The notes beneath the pieces are model-generated. The model was not told where the DNA came from. It saw nothing but the letters and a program-made list of their open reading frames with translations, and searched no databases. A program made the translations under genes and the position numbers. Shown in pieces: positions 1 through 8,775 of a DNA stretch of 64,000 bases (position 1 is its first letter; every line of letters begins with the position of its first letter). The DNA is from Flavobacteriales bacterium (GTDB lineage Bacteria; Bacteroidota; Bacteroidia; Flavobacteriales; Flavobacteriaceae), in the NCBI GenBank assembly GCA_016777325.1, contig JADHRQ010000004.1, positions 1-64,000 of the forward strand, read 5' to 3'.

Positions 1-59
1 ACAACAGTACCAGTAAAAACTTGGAACTAATATTAATTTAATATTTTATTGAAAAAATT

Positions 60-84
60 AAACCCTCCATTGGAGGGTTTTTTT
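60..84 (+). terminator. Intrinsic terminator ahead of glpK
   Basis: A 9-bp stem (60-68 pairing with 72-80) with a three-base loop is followed by an unbroken T run to 84. It lies 24 bases before the glpK start, so it most likely ends transcription of a + strand gene that begins left of the window. The A-rich stretch at 51-59 means the hairpin could also work for leftward transcription. No clear glp promoter is visible between it and glpK. Confidence 0.85.
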
Positions 85-107
85 ATTAAATTGCATTAAA
101 GAAAATC

Positions 108-1595
108 ATGGATAAATATATTCTAGCTATTGATGCAGGTACTACTAGTTCAAGAGCAGTACTGTTTGATAAAAATGCAGAACCTATTGAAATTGCTCAA
201 TATGAGTTTAATCAAATTTTTCCTAAAGAAGGCTGGATAGAGCATGATGCATTAGAAATATGGAATACTCAGTTAAAAGCAGTTAAAGATGTAATAAATA
301 ATTCTAAAATTGATACAAATCAAATCGATTCAATCGGTATTACAAATCAAAGAGAGACTACAGTAATCTGGAATAAAAAAACTGGTATACCTGTTTTTAA
401 TGCAATTGTATGGCAAGATAGAAGAACGGCAGATTTTTGTGATCAACTAAAAAAATTAAATAAGACTAAATTAATTCAGAATAAGACAGGACTTGTAATT
501 GATGCGTATTTTTCAGGAACTAAGATTAAGTGGATATTAGATAATGATGCCTCAATTAGGAGCCAAGCTAATAATGGTGAACTTCTATTTGGAACAATTG
601 ATACATGGTTAATTTGGAATTTAACTAATGGAAGATCCCATATAACAGACCCTTCTAATGCTAGCCGAACACTTTTATATAATATTAAAGAAGATGATTG
701 GGATGATGAACTACTTTCACTTTTTGATATTCCTAAAAATATTTTACCAAAGGTTGTTGATTCATCATCAACTTCTGCCCATGTAGACGATAAATTTTTT
801 GGAGTAAAAATTCCAATATCTGGAATTGCTGGGGATCAACAAGCTGCTTTATTTGGTCAATTATGCACAGATCAAGGAGATATTAAAAATACATATGGAA
901 CAGGTTGTTTTTGTATGATGAATACTGGAAATACATTTGTTAAATCAAAAAATAAAATGCTCTCCACAATTGCATGGCGAATAGATGGAGAGGTTACATA
1001 TGCCCTTGAAGGAAGTGTTTTTGTTGCAGGTGCTCTGATTCAATGGTTAAGAGATAAATTAGGTATTATTAAGAATGCATCAGATGTTGAAAATCTTGCA
1101 AAATCAGTAGATAATAATGGGGGTATTACTTTTATTCCTGCATTGTCTGGACTTGCAGCTCCATACTGGGATCCGTATGCACAGGGTACAATTTATGGAA
1201 TAACAAGAGGAACAGAAAATGGACATATAGCTAGGGCTGCATTGGAATCAATTGCTCTAAGGACAAGAGATATAATCATTGAAATGGAGAAAGATGCTGG
1301 AATTAAGTTTTCTAATTTGAAAGTTGACGGTGGAGCAAGCAATAATAATCTTTTAATGCAAATTCAATCAAATCTTTTGAATACTAACGTTATAAGACCT
1401 AAAACTACAGAAACAACTGCTCTTGGTATTGCTTTTCTAGCTGGACTTGCAACAGGTTTTTGGAAAGATATTCCTAGTTTAAAAAACCTTTGGATTAAGG
1501 ATAGATCTTTTCAGCCTAACAAAGAAATTGATACAGATAAAATAGTAGAGCTTTGGATTAAAAGAATTAATAATCTTCTTAAGATAAATGAATAG
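108..1595 (+). CDS. glpK: Glycerol kinase
   Basis: Phosphorylates glycerol with ATP in the cytoplasm to give sn-glycerol 3-phosphate, trapping glycerol that enters through the facilitator encoded two genes downstream. It is a full-length FGGY-family kinase (495 aa, family about 500). Residues 9-21 carry the N-terminal phosphate-binding loop (DAGTTSSRAVLFD), 79-85 the TNQRETT signature, and 407-413 the DGGASNN part of the second FGGY signature, with the PYWDPYAQG segment between them. The ATG at 108 places the conserved N-terminal strand exactly at the start. Its last codons overlap glpD by 8 bases, so the two are translated from one message. No glp-specific regulator is seen nearby. Confidence 0.97.
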   Translation: MDKYILAIDAGTTSSRAVLFDKNAEPIEIAQYEFNQIFPKEGWIEHDALEIWNTQLKAVKDVINNSKIDTNQIDSIGITNQRETTVIWNKKTGIPVFNAIVWQDRRTADFCDQLKKLNKTKLIQNKTGLVIDAYFSGTKIKWILDNDASIRSQANNGELLFGTIDTWLIWNLTNGRSHITDPSNASRTLLYNIKEDDWDDELLSLFDIPKNILPKVVDSSSTSAHVDDKFFGVKIPISGIAGDQQAALFGQLCTDQGDIKNTYGTGCFCMMNTGNTFVKSKNKMLSTIAWRIDGEVTYALEGSVFVAGALIQWLRDKLGIIKNASDVENLAKSVDNNGGITFIPALSGLAAPYWDPYAQGTIYGITRGTENGHIARAALESIALRTRDIIIEMEKDAGIKFSNLKVDGGASNNNLLMQIQSNLLNTNVIRPKTTETTALGIAFLAGLATGFWKDIPSLKNLWIKDRSFQPNKEIDTDKIVELWIKRINNLLKINE

Positions 1596-3135
1596 GGCAG
1601 ATTCAATTTCTAAATTAAGTAAAGTTAATCAATGGGATGTTGTAATAATAGGAGGTGGTGCTTCAGGTCTTGGCATCGCTGTTGATGCTTCAAGAAGAGG
1701 ATATAAAACATTACTTCTAGAAAAATATGATTTTGGTAAAGGTACATCTTCCAGAAGCACAAAGCTGATTCATGGTGGGGTTAGATATCTGCAAAATGGT
1801 GATATAACATTAGTAATAGAGTCACTTAAAGAAAGAGGAATTTTAAAAAGAAATGCTCCTCATTTAGTCAAAGATTTGAGTTTTGTAATCCCAACATATG
1901 ATTGGTGGGCTAGTCCATTTTATGGAATTGGAATGAAAATTTATGATATGATGGCAGGTAAGCTAGGTTTGGGTAAATCAATAATTATTTCAAAAGAGGA
2001 AACGGAAAAATTAATCCCTAATGTTAACAAAAAAGGATTAAGGGGGGGTGTTATATATCATGATGGACAATTTGATGATTCAAGAATGGCAATTACACTT
2101 GCGTTGTCAGCTAATACAAAAAAAACAGCCTTAATAAATTATTGCAATGTAGATGGATTAATTAAAAAAGACAATGAAATAACTGGGCTTAATTTCACTG
2201 ATTCAATAAACTCAAAAAATTATCAAATTAATAGTAAGGTAATAATAAACGCTACTGGAGTTTTTGCAGAGGAAATAATCAGAATGGATCAGCCTAAAAT
2301 TGATAAAATGATTCAACCAAGTCAAGGTGTTCATATAGTTCTTGATCGAAAGTTTTTAAAAAGTAAACATGCAATTTTAATTCCTCAAACCTCTGATGGC
2401 AGAGTCTTATTTGCTGTTCCTTGGAAAGATTATGTGGTTGTTGGAACAACAGACACACATGTTAAAAATGCAAGTGAAGAACCTACTCCTTTAAAGGAAG
2501 AAATTGATTTTATCTTAAAAAATGCAAGTAAGTACATGACAATTAAACCAAAGAGAGAAGACATTACAAGTGTTTTTGCTGGGCTAAGACCCTTGGCTGC
2601 AACATCTAATAAAAAATCTACCAAAGAAGTTTCAAGAAGTCATAAGATTGATATTTCTCCCTCTGGTTTAATAAGTGTTCTAGGTGGAAAATGGACAACT
2701 TATAGGAAAATTGCTGAGGATGCATTAAATACTGCAATATCTATAAAGAAACTTAAGAATAGAAAGTGTAAGACTGAACGAAAAAAGCTTTATGGTTTCA
2801 AAAAAAATGTAGATTGGTCAGACCCAATGCATGTATATGGTTCAATGAAGAAAAAAGTAAAATCTCTAGGAACTGAGAATGATAATAAATCATTGTCAAA
2901 TAAATTCTATATTTCAAATAATATTATAGAATGGTCTATAATCCATGAAATGGCTCTGACTGTTGAAGATATTTTGGCACGAAGAACAAGATGTATTTTT
3001 TTAGACTCAAAAGAATCAAAGAGAATTGCACCAATTGTTGCTCAAAAAATGGCTGATGTTTTAGGAGAAGATGATAAATGGATAGATGCTGAATTAAAAA
3101 AATTTAATAAATTAATTAAAAACTATATAGTATGA
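1588..3135 (+). CDS. glpD: Glycerol-3-phosphate dehydrogenase, FAD-dependent (aerobic)
   Basis: Oxidises sn-glycerol 3-phosphate to dihydroxyacetone phosphate and passes electrons through FAD to the quinone pool at the inner membrane face. The FAD-binding dinucleotide fold is at the N terminus (VVIIGGGASGLG, residues 18-29), followed by the family block around residues 45-67 (LLEKYDFGKGTSSRSTKLIHGGVRYL region, key residues SRSTKLIHGG). Mid-protein motifs VPWKDYVVVGTTDT and the GGKWTTYR block near the C-terminal part are typical of GlpD. At 515 aa it is of normal length, including the C-terminal cap domain. It overlaps glpK by 8 bases and glpF by 4 (ATGA), so it is the middle gene of the glycerol operon. 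Confidence 0.96.
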   Translation: MNRADSISKLSKVNQWDVVIIGGGASGLGIAVDASRRGYKTLLLEKYDFGKGTSSRSTKLIHGGVRYLQNGDITLVIESLKERGILKRNAPHLVKDLSFVIPTYDWWASPFYGIGMKIYDMMAGKLGLGKSIIISKEETEKLIPNVNKKGLRGGVIYHDGQFDDSRMAITLALSANTKKTALINYCNVDGLIKKDNEITGLNFTDSINSKNYQINSKVIINATGVFAEEIIRMDQPKIDKMIQPSQGVHIVLDRKFLKSKHAILIPQTSDGRVLFAVPWKDYVVVGTTDTHVKNASEEPTPLKEEIDFILKNASKYMTIKPKREDITSVFAGLRPLAATSNKKSTKEVSRSHKIDISPSGLISVLGGKWTTYRKIAEDALNTAISIKKLKNRKCKTERKKLYGFKKNVDWSDPMHVYGSMKKKVKSLGTENDNKSLSNKFYISNNIIEWSIIHEMALTVEDILARRTRCIFLDSKESKRIAPIVAQKMADVLGEDDKWIDAELKKFNKLIKNYIV

Positions 3136-3869
3136 TAAGTCCATATATTGCAGAATTCGTAGGCACAACAATTCTTTTACTTCTAGGCTCAGGAATTGTT
3201 GCTAATGTTAGCCTAAGTAAAACTAAAGGGTCTAAAGAAACACCTTTAATAACTATTACAACTGCATGGGGTTTTGCAGTATTTGTAGCTGCCTATATAA
3301 CAGGTCAGTTTAGTGGTGCACATTTAAATCCTGCTGTTACAATTGGATTAGTGGTAGCTGGAAAATTCTCATCTGATTTAATGATTGGGTATATAATTGC
3401 ACAAGTTCTAGGAGCAATGTTAGGTAGTTGGCTAACGTATATTTTTTATATAGACCATTTCAGATCAACGACTGATGAAAGTGCTGTAATGGGATCATTT
3501 TGTACCTCACCTGCAATTAGGAATTATAAGAATAATTTCTTTAGTGAGTTTCTTGCAACATTTATATTAATTTTTGGTATCCTATACATTGTAAAACCTA
3601 ATATTTTAATTGAGGGAATGGATGTTAATTTTGGAATAGGGTCATTAGATGCACTTCCAGTGGGAATTTTAGTTTGGGTAATAGGACTTAGTCTAGGAGG
3701 AACAACAGGATATGCAATAAATCCAGCTAGGGATCTTGGACCAAGAATTGTTTATCAATTAATTCCTAGAAAAAATAAACTTTCAGATTGGGCATATAGT
3801 TGGATTCCAATTTTTGGCCCATCACTTGGAGCTGTTGCTGCAGGTCTGTTATTTTTATATTTTAACTAA
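3132..3869 (+). CDS. glpF: Glycerol uptake facilitator (MIP/aquaporin family)
   Basis: A channel for passive entry of glycerol across the inner membrane. The protein (245 aa) shows the six-helix, two half-helix plan of the major intrinsic protein family, with the two NPA boxes at residues 66-68 (in SGAHLNPAVT) and 197-199 (in GYAINPARDLGPR). The Asp directly after the second NPAR is the glycerol-facilitator hallmark rather than that of a water-specific aquaporin. It starts in an ATGA overlap with glpD and is followed without any gap by the short-chain dehydrogenase gene, so all four genes probably share one transcript. Confidence 0.95.
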   Translation: MISPYIAEFVGTTILLLLGSGIVANVSLSKTKGSKETPLITITTAWGFAVFVAAYITGQFSGAHLNPAVTIGLVVAGKFSSDLMIGYIIAQVLGAMLGSWLTYIFYIDHFRSTTDESAVMGSFCTSPAIRNYKNNFFSEFLATFILIFGILYIVKPNILIEGMDVNFGIGSLDALPVGILVWVIGLSLGGTTGYAINPARDLGPRIVYQLIPRKNKLSDWAYSWIPIFGPSLGAVAAGLLFLYFN

Positions 3870-4628
3870 ATGGAAAAAACTAAAAAAATTGCACTAATTA
3901 CTGGAGCTACTTCAGGTATAGGAGAGTCAACATCTTATGAGTTAGCTAATCAATTTTCACTGATACTATGTGGAAGAAATACTGATAAACTTAAAGAGTT
4001 AGAAGCATCGCTTTCGTTAAAGACTAAAGTTAAAACTTTACAATTCGATGTAAGAAACCAAGAGGATGTTTATGAAAAAATTTCTAGTTTAAGTAATGAT
4101 TGGAAAAATATAGATGTATTGATTAACAATGCAGGTAACGCTCATGGTTTGGATTTTATTCATGAAGGTAAAATTGAAGATTGGGATATGATGATTGATA
4201 CTAATGTTAAGGGATTACTATACGTGAGTAAACCAGTGTTGGATGTTATGACAAAAAATAATAAAGGACACATTATTAATATTGGATCGATTGCAGGTAA
4301 AGAACTATATCCTAAAGGTAATATCTATTGTGCCTCAAAATTTGCTGTTGATGCTATTTCTCAAGGTATGAGAATTGACTTAAATAAATTTAATATTAAG
4401 GTTTCACAAATTAATCCAGGGTTGGTAGAGACAAATTTTTCAATGGTTAGGTTTAAAGATGATGAAGATAAATCTAAGTCGGTTTACTCTGGAGTTAATC
4501 CATTAGTTGGAGATGATGTTGCTAAAGTAATATCCTATGTAATAAATTGCCCTGAAAATGTTAACATAAGTGATATTACAGTTCTTGCAAAATCACAAGC
4601 TTCTTCCACGGTGGTTAATAGAGGTTAG
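3870..4628 (+). CDS. Short-chain dehydrogenase/reductase (YdfG-like)
   Basis: An NAD(P)-dependent oxidoreductase of the classical SDR family (252 aa). The cofactor motif TGATSGIG is at residues 11-18, NNAG at 86-89, and the catalytic Ser140, Tyr153 and Lys157 (YCASK) are all present, followed by the NPGLVETNF segment. The best family resemblance is to YdfG, which acts on serine, allo-threonine and related 3-hydroxy acids, but the substrate cannot be read from the sequence. The start codon follows the glpF stop with zero spacing, which suggests translational coupling to the glycerol genes. A role in glycerol breakdown is possible but is only inferred from position. Confidence 0.9.
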   Translation: MEKTKKIALITGATSGIGESTSYELANQFSLILCGRNTDKLKELEASLSLKTKVKTLQFDVRNQEDVYEKISSLSNDWKNIDVLINNAGNAHGLDFIHEGKIEDWDMMIDTNVKGLLYVSKPVLDVMTKNNKGHIINIGSIAGKELYPKGNIYCASKFAVDAISQGMRIDLNKFNIKVSQINPGLVETNFSMVRFKDDEDKSKSVYSGVNPLVGDDVAKVISYVINCPENVNISDITVLAKSQASSTVVNRG

Positions 4629-5176
4629 CTATTGGATAATGACTTAAATGTTTCTATTACCTTCTTAGGTATAGGATGGTATCCATTATTATATTTCAAA
4701 GTTTTGCTTTTATTATCATCTTTGTAAAGATTAATGAAGTAATCAGAAACCTTATTAATTTCAATACAATCATCAATATCATATAAATCATCAGTGTGAA
4801 CTTGATCTAATCCTTTCATTAAAGTTTCTTTTGCTCTCTTTTTTATTAATATTTTTTTTTCACCAACCAGAAACTCACTCTCATGTAACTCTTCAAATTT
4901 ATTTTTATCATACCCTCCTAGATTTATAAAAAACAATTTGCTTTTTGAGATATTTTTTTTTGATGAAAGAGAAACCCTATATCCATCTACATGATATATC
5001 TCAACCCAAGAATCTATATGAAGTCTATCTGCATTTCCAAACCACTTATCAAGTAAATCCATATAAGTATCTTCAATTTTATTACCACAAGTGAAAACAA
5101 CATCATGAAGCTCAGTATTACATCCATCTGCTCTTCCTCCTAAATAAACTGCAAAAAGTTTAATATTTTCTTTCAT
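4625..5176 (-). CDS. DUF1543 domain-containing protein
   Basis: A 183-aa cytoplasmic protein without signal peptide or membrane segment. The N-terminal 70 residues match the DUF1543 pattern: LFAVYLGGRADGCNTELHD, then IEDTY, then LHIDSW and DGYRVSL. The second half looks like a less conserved repeat of the same fold (LFFINLGGYD, then ELHESEFLVG, then VHTDDLYDID), so the protein may be a tandem of two related halves. No biochemical function is known to me for this family. Its stop codon overlaps the stop of the convergent dehydrogenase gene, and it is divergent from the GDPD gene. Confidence 0.85.
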   Translation of the reverse strand: MKENIKLFAVYLGGRADGCNTELHDVVFTCGNKIEDTYMDLLDKWFGNADRLHIDSWVEIYHVDGYRVSLSSKKNISKSKLFFINLGGYDKNKFEELHESEFLVGEKKILIKKRAKETLMKGLDQVHTDDLYDIDDCIEINKVSDYFINLYKDDNKSKTLKYNNGYHPIPKKVIETFKSLSNS

Positions 5177-5248
5177 ATTTATTTTATTATAAAATTTAAA
5201 ATAAAGTATTTTAATATACCAGGCGTTTAGTTACCTTGTCAGAAATAT

Positions 5249-6007
5249 ATGAAAAAATTATTATCACCATTACTATTAATATTTCTTTTTTCAAACTGCA
5301 ATAACACACCAGACCTAATCGTTATTGGTCACCGAGGTGCTATGGGTCATGCACTTGAAAATACAATTGAATCAGTTGAAAAGGCTATTGATTTAAAAGT
5401 TGATGGAATTGAGATTGATGTATTTAAATCTAAATCGGGTGAGCTAATAGTTTATCATGATCCGTCATTAAGTAGGTTATCTAATTCAAATGCATTTATT
5501 GAGCAAATCTCTTTAGACTCTATTAAAAAAATAGAATTAATAGGAGGGTTATCTATTCCAACTCTAAATGAGGTAATAGATATAATTCCAGAAAAAATTT
5601 TTTTAAATATTGAGCTTAAAGGGGAGAACACAGCCTATGAAACTAATAAAATCATCATTAAATATTTAAGCGAATCTAATCTTACTTCTTCAAAATTTAT
5701 TATATCAAGCTTTAGATGGGATGAATTAAAAAAGTTTAGAAATATTAATAAAGATATTCCAATTGCAATTCTAGTAGACTCATTGTACAAAATTGATAAT
5801 GCAATTAAGTTAGCAAAGGAAATTAACGCTGTTGCTCTAAATCCAAATAATAAGTTTATCACAAAGAAAATAGTTAAAAAAATACAGTCTAACAATATTA
5901 AAGTTTACCCTTATACAATTAACACTCCTAAGAATATAAAGAGAATGAAATCAATTGGAGTTGATGCAATTATAACTGATTATCCAGAAAGAATTAATAA
6001 TAATTAA
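5249..6007 (+). CDS. Glycerophosphodiester phosphodiesterase, lipoprotein
   Basis: Hydrolyses glycerophosphodiesters from phospholipid head groups to sn-glycerol 3-phosphate and an alcohol. The mature part starts with the GDPD signature HRGAMGHALENTIESV, then the metal ligands in DGIEIDVFKSKSGELIVYHD, then FLNIELKG, and ends with the typical ITDYPERI. The N terminus is a lipoprotein signal with lipobox FSNC and modified Cys17, so the enzyme is likely periplasmic and lipid-anchored. This supplies substrate for the nearby GlpD, although the two are separated by a reverse-strand gene. At 252 aa it matches the bacterial GlpQ/UgpQ length. Confidence 0.94.
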   Translation: MKKLLSPLLLIFLFSNCNNTPDLIVIGHRGAMGHALENTIESVEKAIDLKVDGIEIDVFKSKSGELIVYHDPSLSRLSNSNAFIEQISLDSIKKIELIGGLSIPTLNEVIDIIPEKIFLNIELKGENTAYETNKIIIKYLSESNLTSSKFIISSFRWDELKKFRNINKDIPIAILVDSLYKIDNAIKLAKEINAVALNPNNKFITKKIVKKIQSNNIKVYPYTINTPKNIKRMKSIGVDAIITDYPERINNN

Positions 6008-6032
6008 ACCTAATGAACATAACAATTTAACT

Positions 6033-6335
6033 ATGAAAAAAATATATCTGATACTGTGTATACTAGGTATCGCACTTCCTTATTATAATTTATTTAATTT
6101 TTTAAAAATTAACAATTGGTCAATGGATGGATTTTTTAGTCTTCTATATGAAAACTATGCTGTGTCTATGCTTTCTATGGATTTAACTGTAGCTGCTTCT
6201 TCTTTTTTAATTTTTTTAATCTATAGTTATAGAAAATCCCCAACAAAAATTATTAGATATTTATTACCTATGTTTCTTGTTGGATTTTCACTAGCACTGC
6301 CTCTTTACCTTTATGATAATCATAAATCTAATTAG
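6033..6335 (+). CDS. Small membrane protein, DUF2834-like
   Basis: A 100-aa protein with three predicted membrane segments (about residues 4-22, 43-65 and 76-95). The pattern MKKIYLILCILGIALPYYNL at the start, a middle FFSLLYEN, and a C-terminal VGFSLALPLYLYD matches the DUF2834 family as I remember it. Its function is unknown. It overlaps the convergent small membrane protein gene by 8 bases. The gene lies 25 bases after the GDPD gene and may be co-transcribed with it. Confidence 0.75.
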   Translation: MKKIYLILCILGIALPYYNLFNFLKINNWSMDGFFSLLYENYAVSMLSMDLTVAASSFLIFLIYSYRKSPTKIIRYLLPMFLVGFSLALPLYLYDNHKSN

Positions 6336-6516
6336 ATATTTCTTTTGACTTTATCATAATACAAACTCCAGCATTTATTAAAATAAGAGATAAAGTTCCA
6401 ATCAAGAAAAAATCTAATTCCTGATATCTTCTTATTAAAGCTTCTCCAAAGACGCATAATCCTGAGCTAAAAATTAAAATTCCTAAAGTTCCTAGAATAG
6501 TATACTTATTAATCAT
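6328..6516 (-). CDS. Small two-helix membrane protein, function unknown
   Basis: A 62-aa protein with two hydrophobic stretches (about residues 6-25 and 35-54) separated by the polar segment GEALIRRYQELDFF. It has a good ATG start and its composition is that of a genuine membrane protein rather than a reverse-frame shadow. No other gene covers this interval except for 8 bases at its 3' end. I recognise no named family. The short loop and the GxxxFGEA pattern after helix one are the only notable features. Confidence 0.6.
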   Translation of the reverse strand: MINKYTILGTLGILIFSSGLCVFGEALIRRYQELDFFLIGTLSLILINAGVCIMIKSKEISN

Positions 6517-6557
6517 CTTTTATTACATTTAAATCTAAATTAATTAAATTCAATTTT

Positions 6558-7814
6558 ATGACATCTGAAGTATGGTTTTTAATAATTATATCACTAGTAA
6601 TTTTTAATTATTTATTCTCAAATATTTTAGATTATTTAAATCATAAAAACTGGAAAGATGAAATACCTCTTGAGTTAAAAGATTTTTATGATAAAAAGAA
6701 ATATAAAAAAGCAAAACTATACGCTATAAGTAAAAATAAAATAGGATTACTATCTAGCACCACAAGCTTTCTCTTTATTGTTTCACTTTTAGTATTTAAT
6801 GGGTATGGATATATTGATAAATATGTCAATTCATTTAGTCTCAACTTGTTTTTACCTTTTGAAATTAATATTAGTTTTATACAGTCAGGATTTTTTTTTC
6901 TAATTCTATTTACTTTAAATTCAATAATATCAATCCCTTTTTCATATTATAACACATTTGTAATTGAAGAAAATTTTGGTTTCAATAAGACTACAAAATC
7001 TACATTCTTTTTTGATATAATTAAATCATCTATACTTTCGATTTTAATTGGAGGGGCTCTTCTATTTTTAGCCTTGTATCTATATAATAATTTAAATGAT
7101 GGTTTCTGGTTATATCTTTGGATTGGACTTTCTTTATTAATTGTTTTTATTAACATGTTTTATGCAGATTTAATTGTACCAATATTTAATAAACTTACAC
7201 CACTAGAAAACGGAGAGTTAAGAAAAAAAATTGAAACTTATTCTAAAGAGGTTGGATATCTTTTAAAGAATATTTATGTGATTGACGGTTCAAAGAGATC
7301 AACTAAGGCAAATGCATTTTTTAGTGGACTTGGACCAAGAAAAACTATAGCACTTTATGATACTTTGATTGAAAAACATACTGAAAATGAATTAGTTGCA
7401 GTTTTAGCACATGAAGTAGGTCATTATAAGAAAAAACATGTTTTCTCAGGTCTTTTAATGTCAATTATCCAAATTGGTATAATGACTTTTTTCTTTGAAT
7501 TATGTTTAAAACTTCCAGAAATTTCTCTAGCACTGGGAGGATCAGATATTAGTTTTCATCTAGGTTTAATCGGATTCAGTATAATTTTTTCACCTATTTC
7601 AATGATGTCAGGTATCTTGATGAATTATATAAGTAGAAAAAATGAGTTTGAAGCAGATTCCTATGCAAAGGAAACATTTAATGGAGAAGACTTGTCACTA
7701 GCATTAAAAAAATTATCTGTAGATAGTCTATCGAATATCTATCCACATCCTTTATATGTATTCTTTCACTACTCTCATCCTCCATTAATTCAAAGGTTAA
7801 GAGCTCTAAATTAA
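6558..7814 (+). CDS. M48 family metalloprotease, Ste24/CAAX protease type
   Basis: A zinc endopeptidase embedded in the inner membrane (418 aa). The zinc motif HEVGH is at residues 285-289 and the third ligand lies in NEFEADSYA (362-370), both as in Ste24. Hydrophobic segments occur at about 5-22, 68-86, 106-130, 157-177, 184-206, 296-318 and 334-357, matching the Ste24 barrel layout. The C-terminal HPLYVFFHYSHPPLIQRL block is typical of the family. Bacteria lack the prenylated substrates of the eukaryotic enzyme, so this one likely takes part in membrane protein quality control; that role is inferred. It is followed 4 bases later by the asparaginase gene. Confidence 0.94.
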   Translation: MTSEVWFLIIISLVIFNYLFSNILDYLNHKNWKDEIPLELKDFYDKKKYKKAKLYAISKNKIGLLSSTTSFLFIVSLLVFNGYGYIDKYVNSFSLNLFLPFEINISFIQSGFFFLILFTLNSIISIPFSYYNTFVIEENFGFNKTTKSTFFFDIIKSSILSILIGGALLFLALYLYNNLNDGFWLYLWIGLSLLIVFINMFYADLIVPIFNKLTPLENGELRKKIETYSKEVGYLLKNIYVIDGSKRSTKANAFFSGLGPRKTIALYDTLIEKHTENELVAVLAHEVGHYKKKHVFSGLLMSIIQIGIMTFFFELCLKLPEISLALGGSDISFHLGLIGFSIIFSPISMMSGILMNYISRKNEFEADSYAKETFNGEDLSLALKKLSVDSLSNIYPHPLYVFFHYSHPPLIQRLRALN

Positions 7815-7818
7815 TTAT

Positions 7819-8775
7819 ATGAAAAGACGAAATTTTATTTTTGATATATTTAGTGTTGGTTTAATGTCTTCGATAAGTTCGAAACTTAAAGCAAATAATT
7901 TTAATTTTTCTCCTATGGTAAGATCTATATCAACTTGGAAAACAACAGAGGCAAACTTTAAAGCTGGTTCATTGTTAGATAAAGGTGTTGATTCCTTGGA
8001 GGCTGCTGTTACAGGTGTAGCAATAGAAGAAGAAAATCCAAAAAACACTACAGTTGGATTTGGTGGAGCACCAGATAGAACAGGGAAAGTTACATTAGAT
8101 GCTTGTGTAATGAATCATCTAGGAGACTGCGGTTCAGTAGTTGCTGTTGAAAATATTGTAAATGTTGCTAAGTTGGCTAAAGATGTAATGGAGAAAACAC
8201 CTCATGTTATGTTAGCTGGAAAAGGAGCTGAAGAATTTGCTCTTTCTGAAGGATATAAAAAAATTAACCTATTAACTGAGTCATCAAAAAAAGAATGGGA
8301 GAAGTGGCTTGAAAATGAAGAATATAAACCTTTAATCAATATTGAAAACCATGATACTATTGGTATGCTTTGTCTTGATAAGAATAATAATATTTCAGGG
8401 GCATGTACTACAAGTGGGCTTGCATATAAGATGAAAGGTAGAGTAGGAGATTCTCCAATAATTGGCTCAGGATTATTTATAGATAACAAAATTGGTGGCG
8501 CTGTAGCTACTGGATTAGGCGAAGAAGTTTTAAAAACAGTAGGATCATTTTTAGTTGTTGAATTAATGAGACAAGGTAATTCTCCACAAGATGCTTGTGA
8601 AATTGCTATTAAAAGAATTGTTTCTTCAAATTCTCAAAAAAACAAATTTCAGGTAGCATATATTGCTATGAATAAGAATGGAGAGGTAGGTTCATATAGT
8701 ATAGAACCTGGTTTTACATACATGGATTATGTAAATGGAGAAAATAAAGAGGTCATTACAGAATCTGTTTTTTGA
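7819..8775 (+). CDS. N4-(beta-N-acetylglucosaminyl)-L-asparaginase
   Basis: An Ntn-hydrolase that cleaves the amide link between N-acetylglucosamine and asparagine in glycopeptides. The precursor (318 aa) has the autocleavage site in NHDTIGM, with Thr180 as the new N-terminal nucleophile of the beta chain, and the substrate block RVGDSPIIGSGLFID followed by GGAVATGLGEE. The N terminus begins MKRRNFIF, which resembles a twin-arginine export signal, so activity in the periplasm is likely. The family includes the well-studied flavobacterial glycosylasparaginase. It sits 4 bases after the Ste24-type protease gene and is convergent, with no gap, to the coiled-coil protein gene. Confidence 0.93.
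   Translation: MKRRNFIFDIFSVGLMSSISSKLKANNFNFSPMVRSISTWKTTEANFKAGSLLDKGVDSLEAAVTGVAIEEENPKNTTVGFGGAPDRTGKVTLDACVMNHLGDCGSVVAVENIVNVAKLAKDVMEKTPHVMLAGKGAEEFALSEGYKKINLLTESSKKEWEKWLENEEYKPLINIENHDTIGMLCLDKNNNISGACTTSGLAYKMKGRVGDSPIIGSGLFIDNKIGGAVATGLGEEVLKTVGSFLVVELMRQGNSPQDACEIAIKRIVSSNSQKNKFQVAYIAMNKNGEVGSYSIEPGFTYMDYVNGENKEVITESVF

Noticed and set aside
1-30. Possible last ten codons of an upstream + strand gene (ending VPVKTWN and TAA at 28-30)
   Set aside because: Fits the terminator at 60-84, but nine residues are too few to confirm the frame or product.
2430-2624. 64-residue reverse-strand open frame inside glpD
   Set aside because: Lies fully within a well-conserved gene and shows no family resemblance; a shadow frame.
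7815-8048. Reverse-strand open frame over the asparaginase start
   Set aside because: The forward frame has clear Ntn-hydrolase motifs, and the reverse frame has none.
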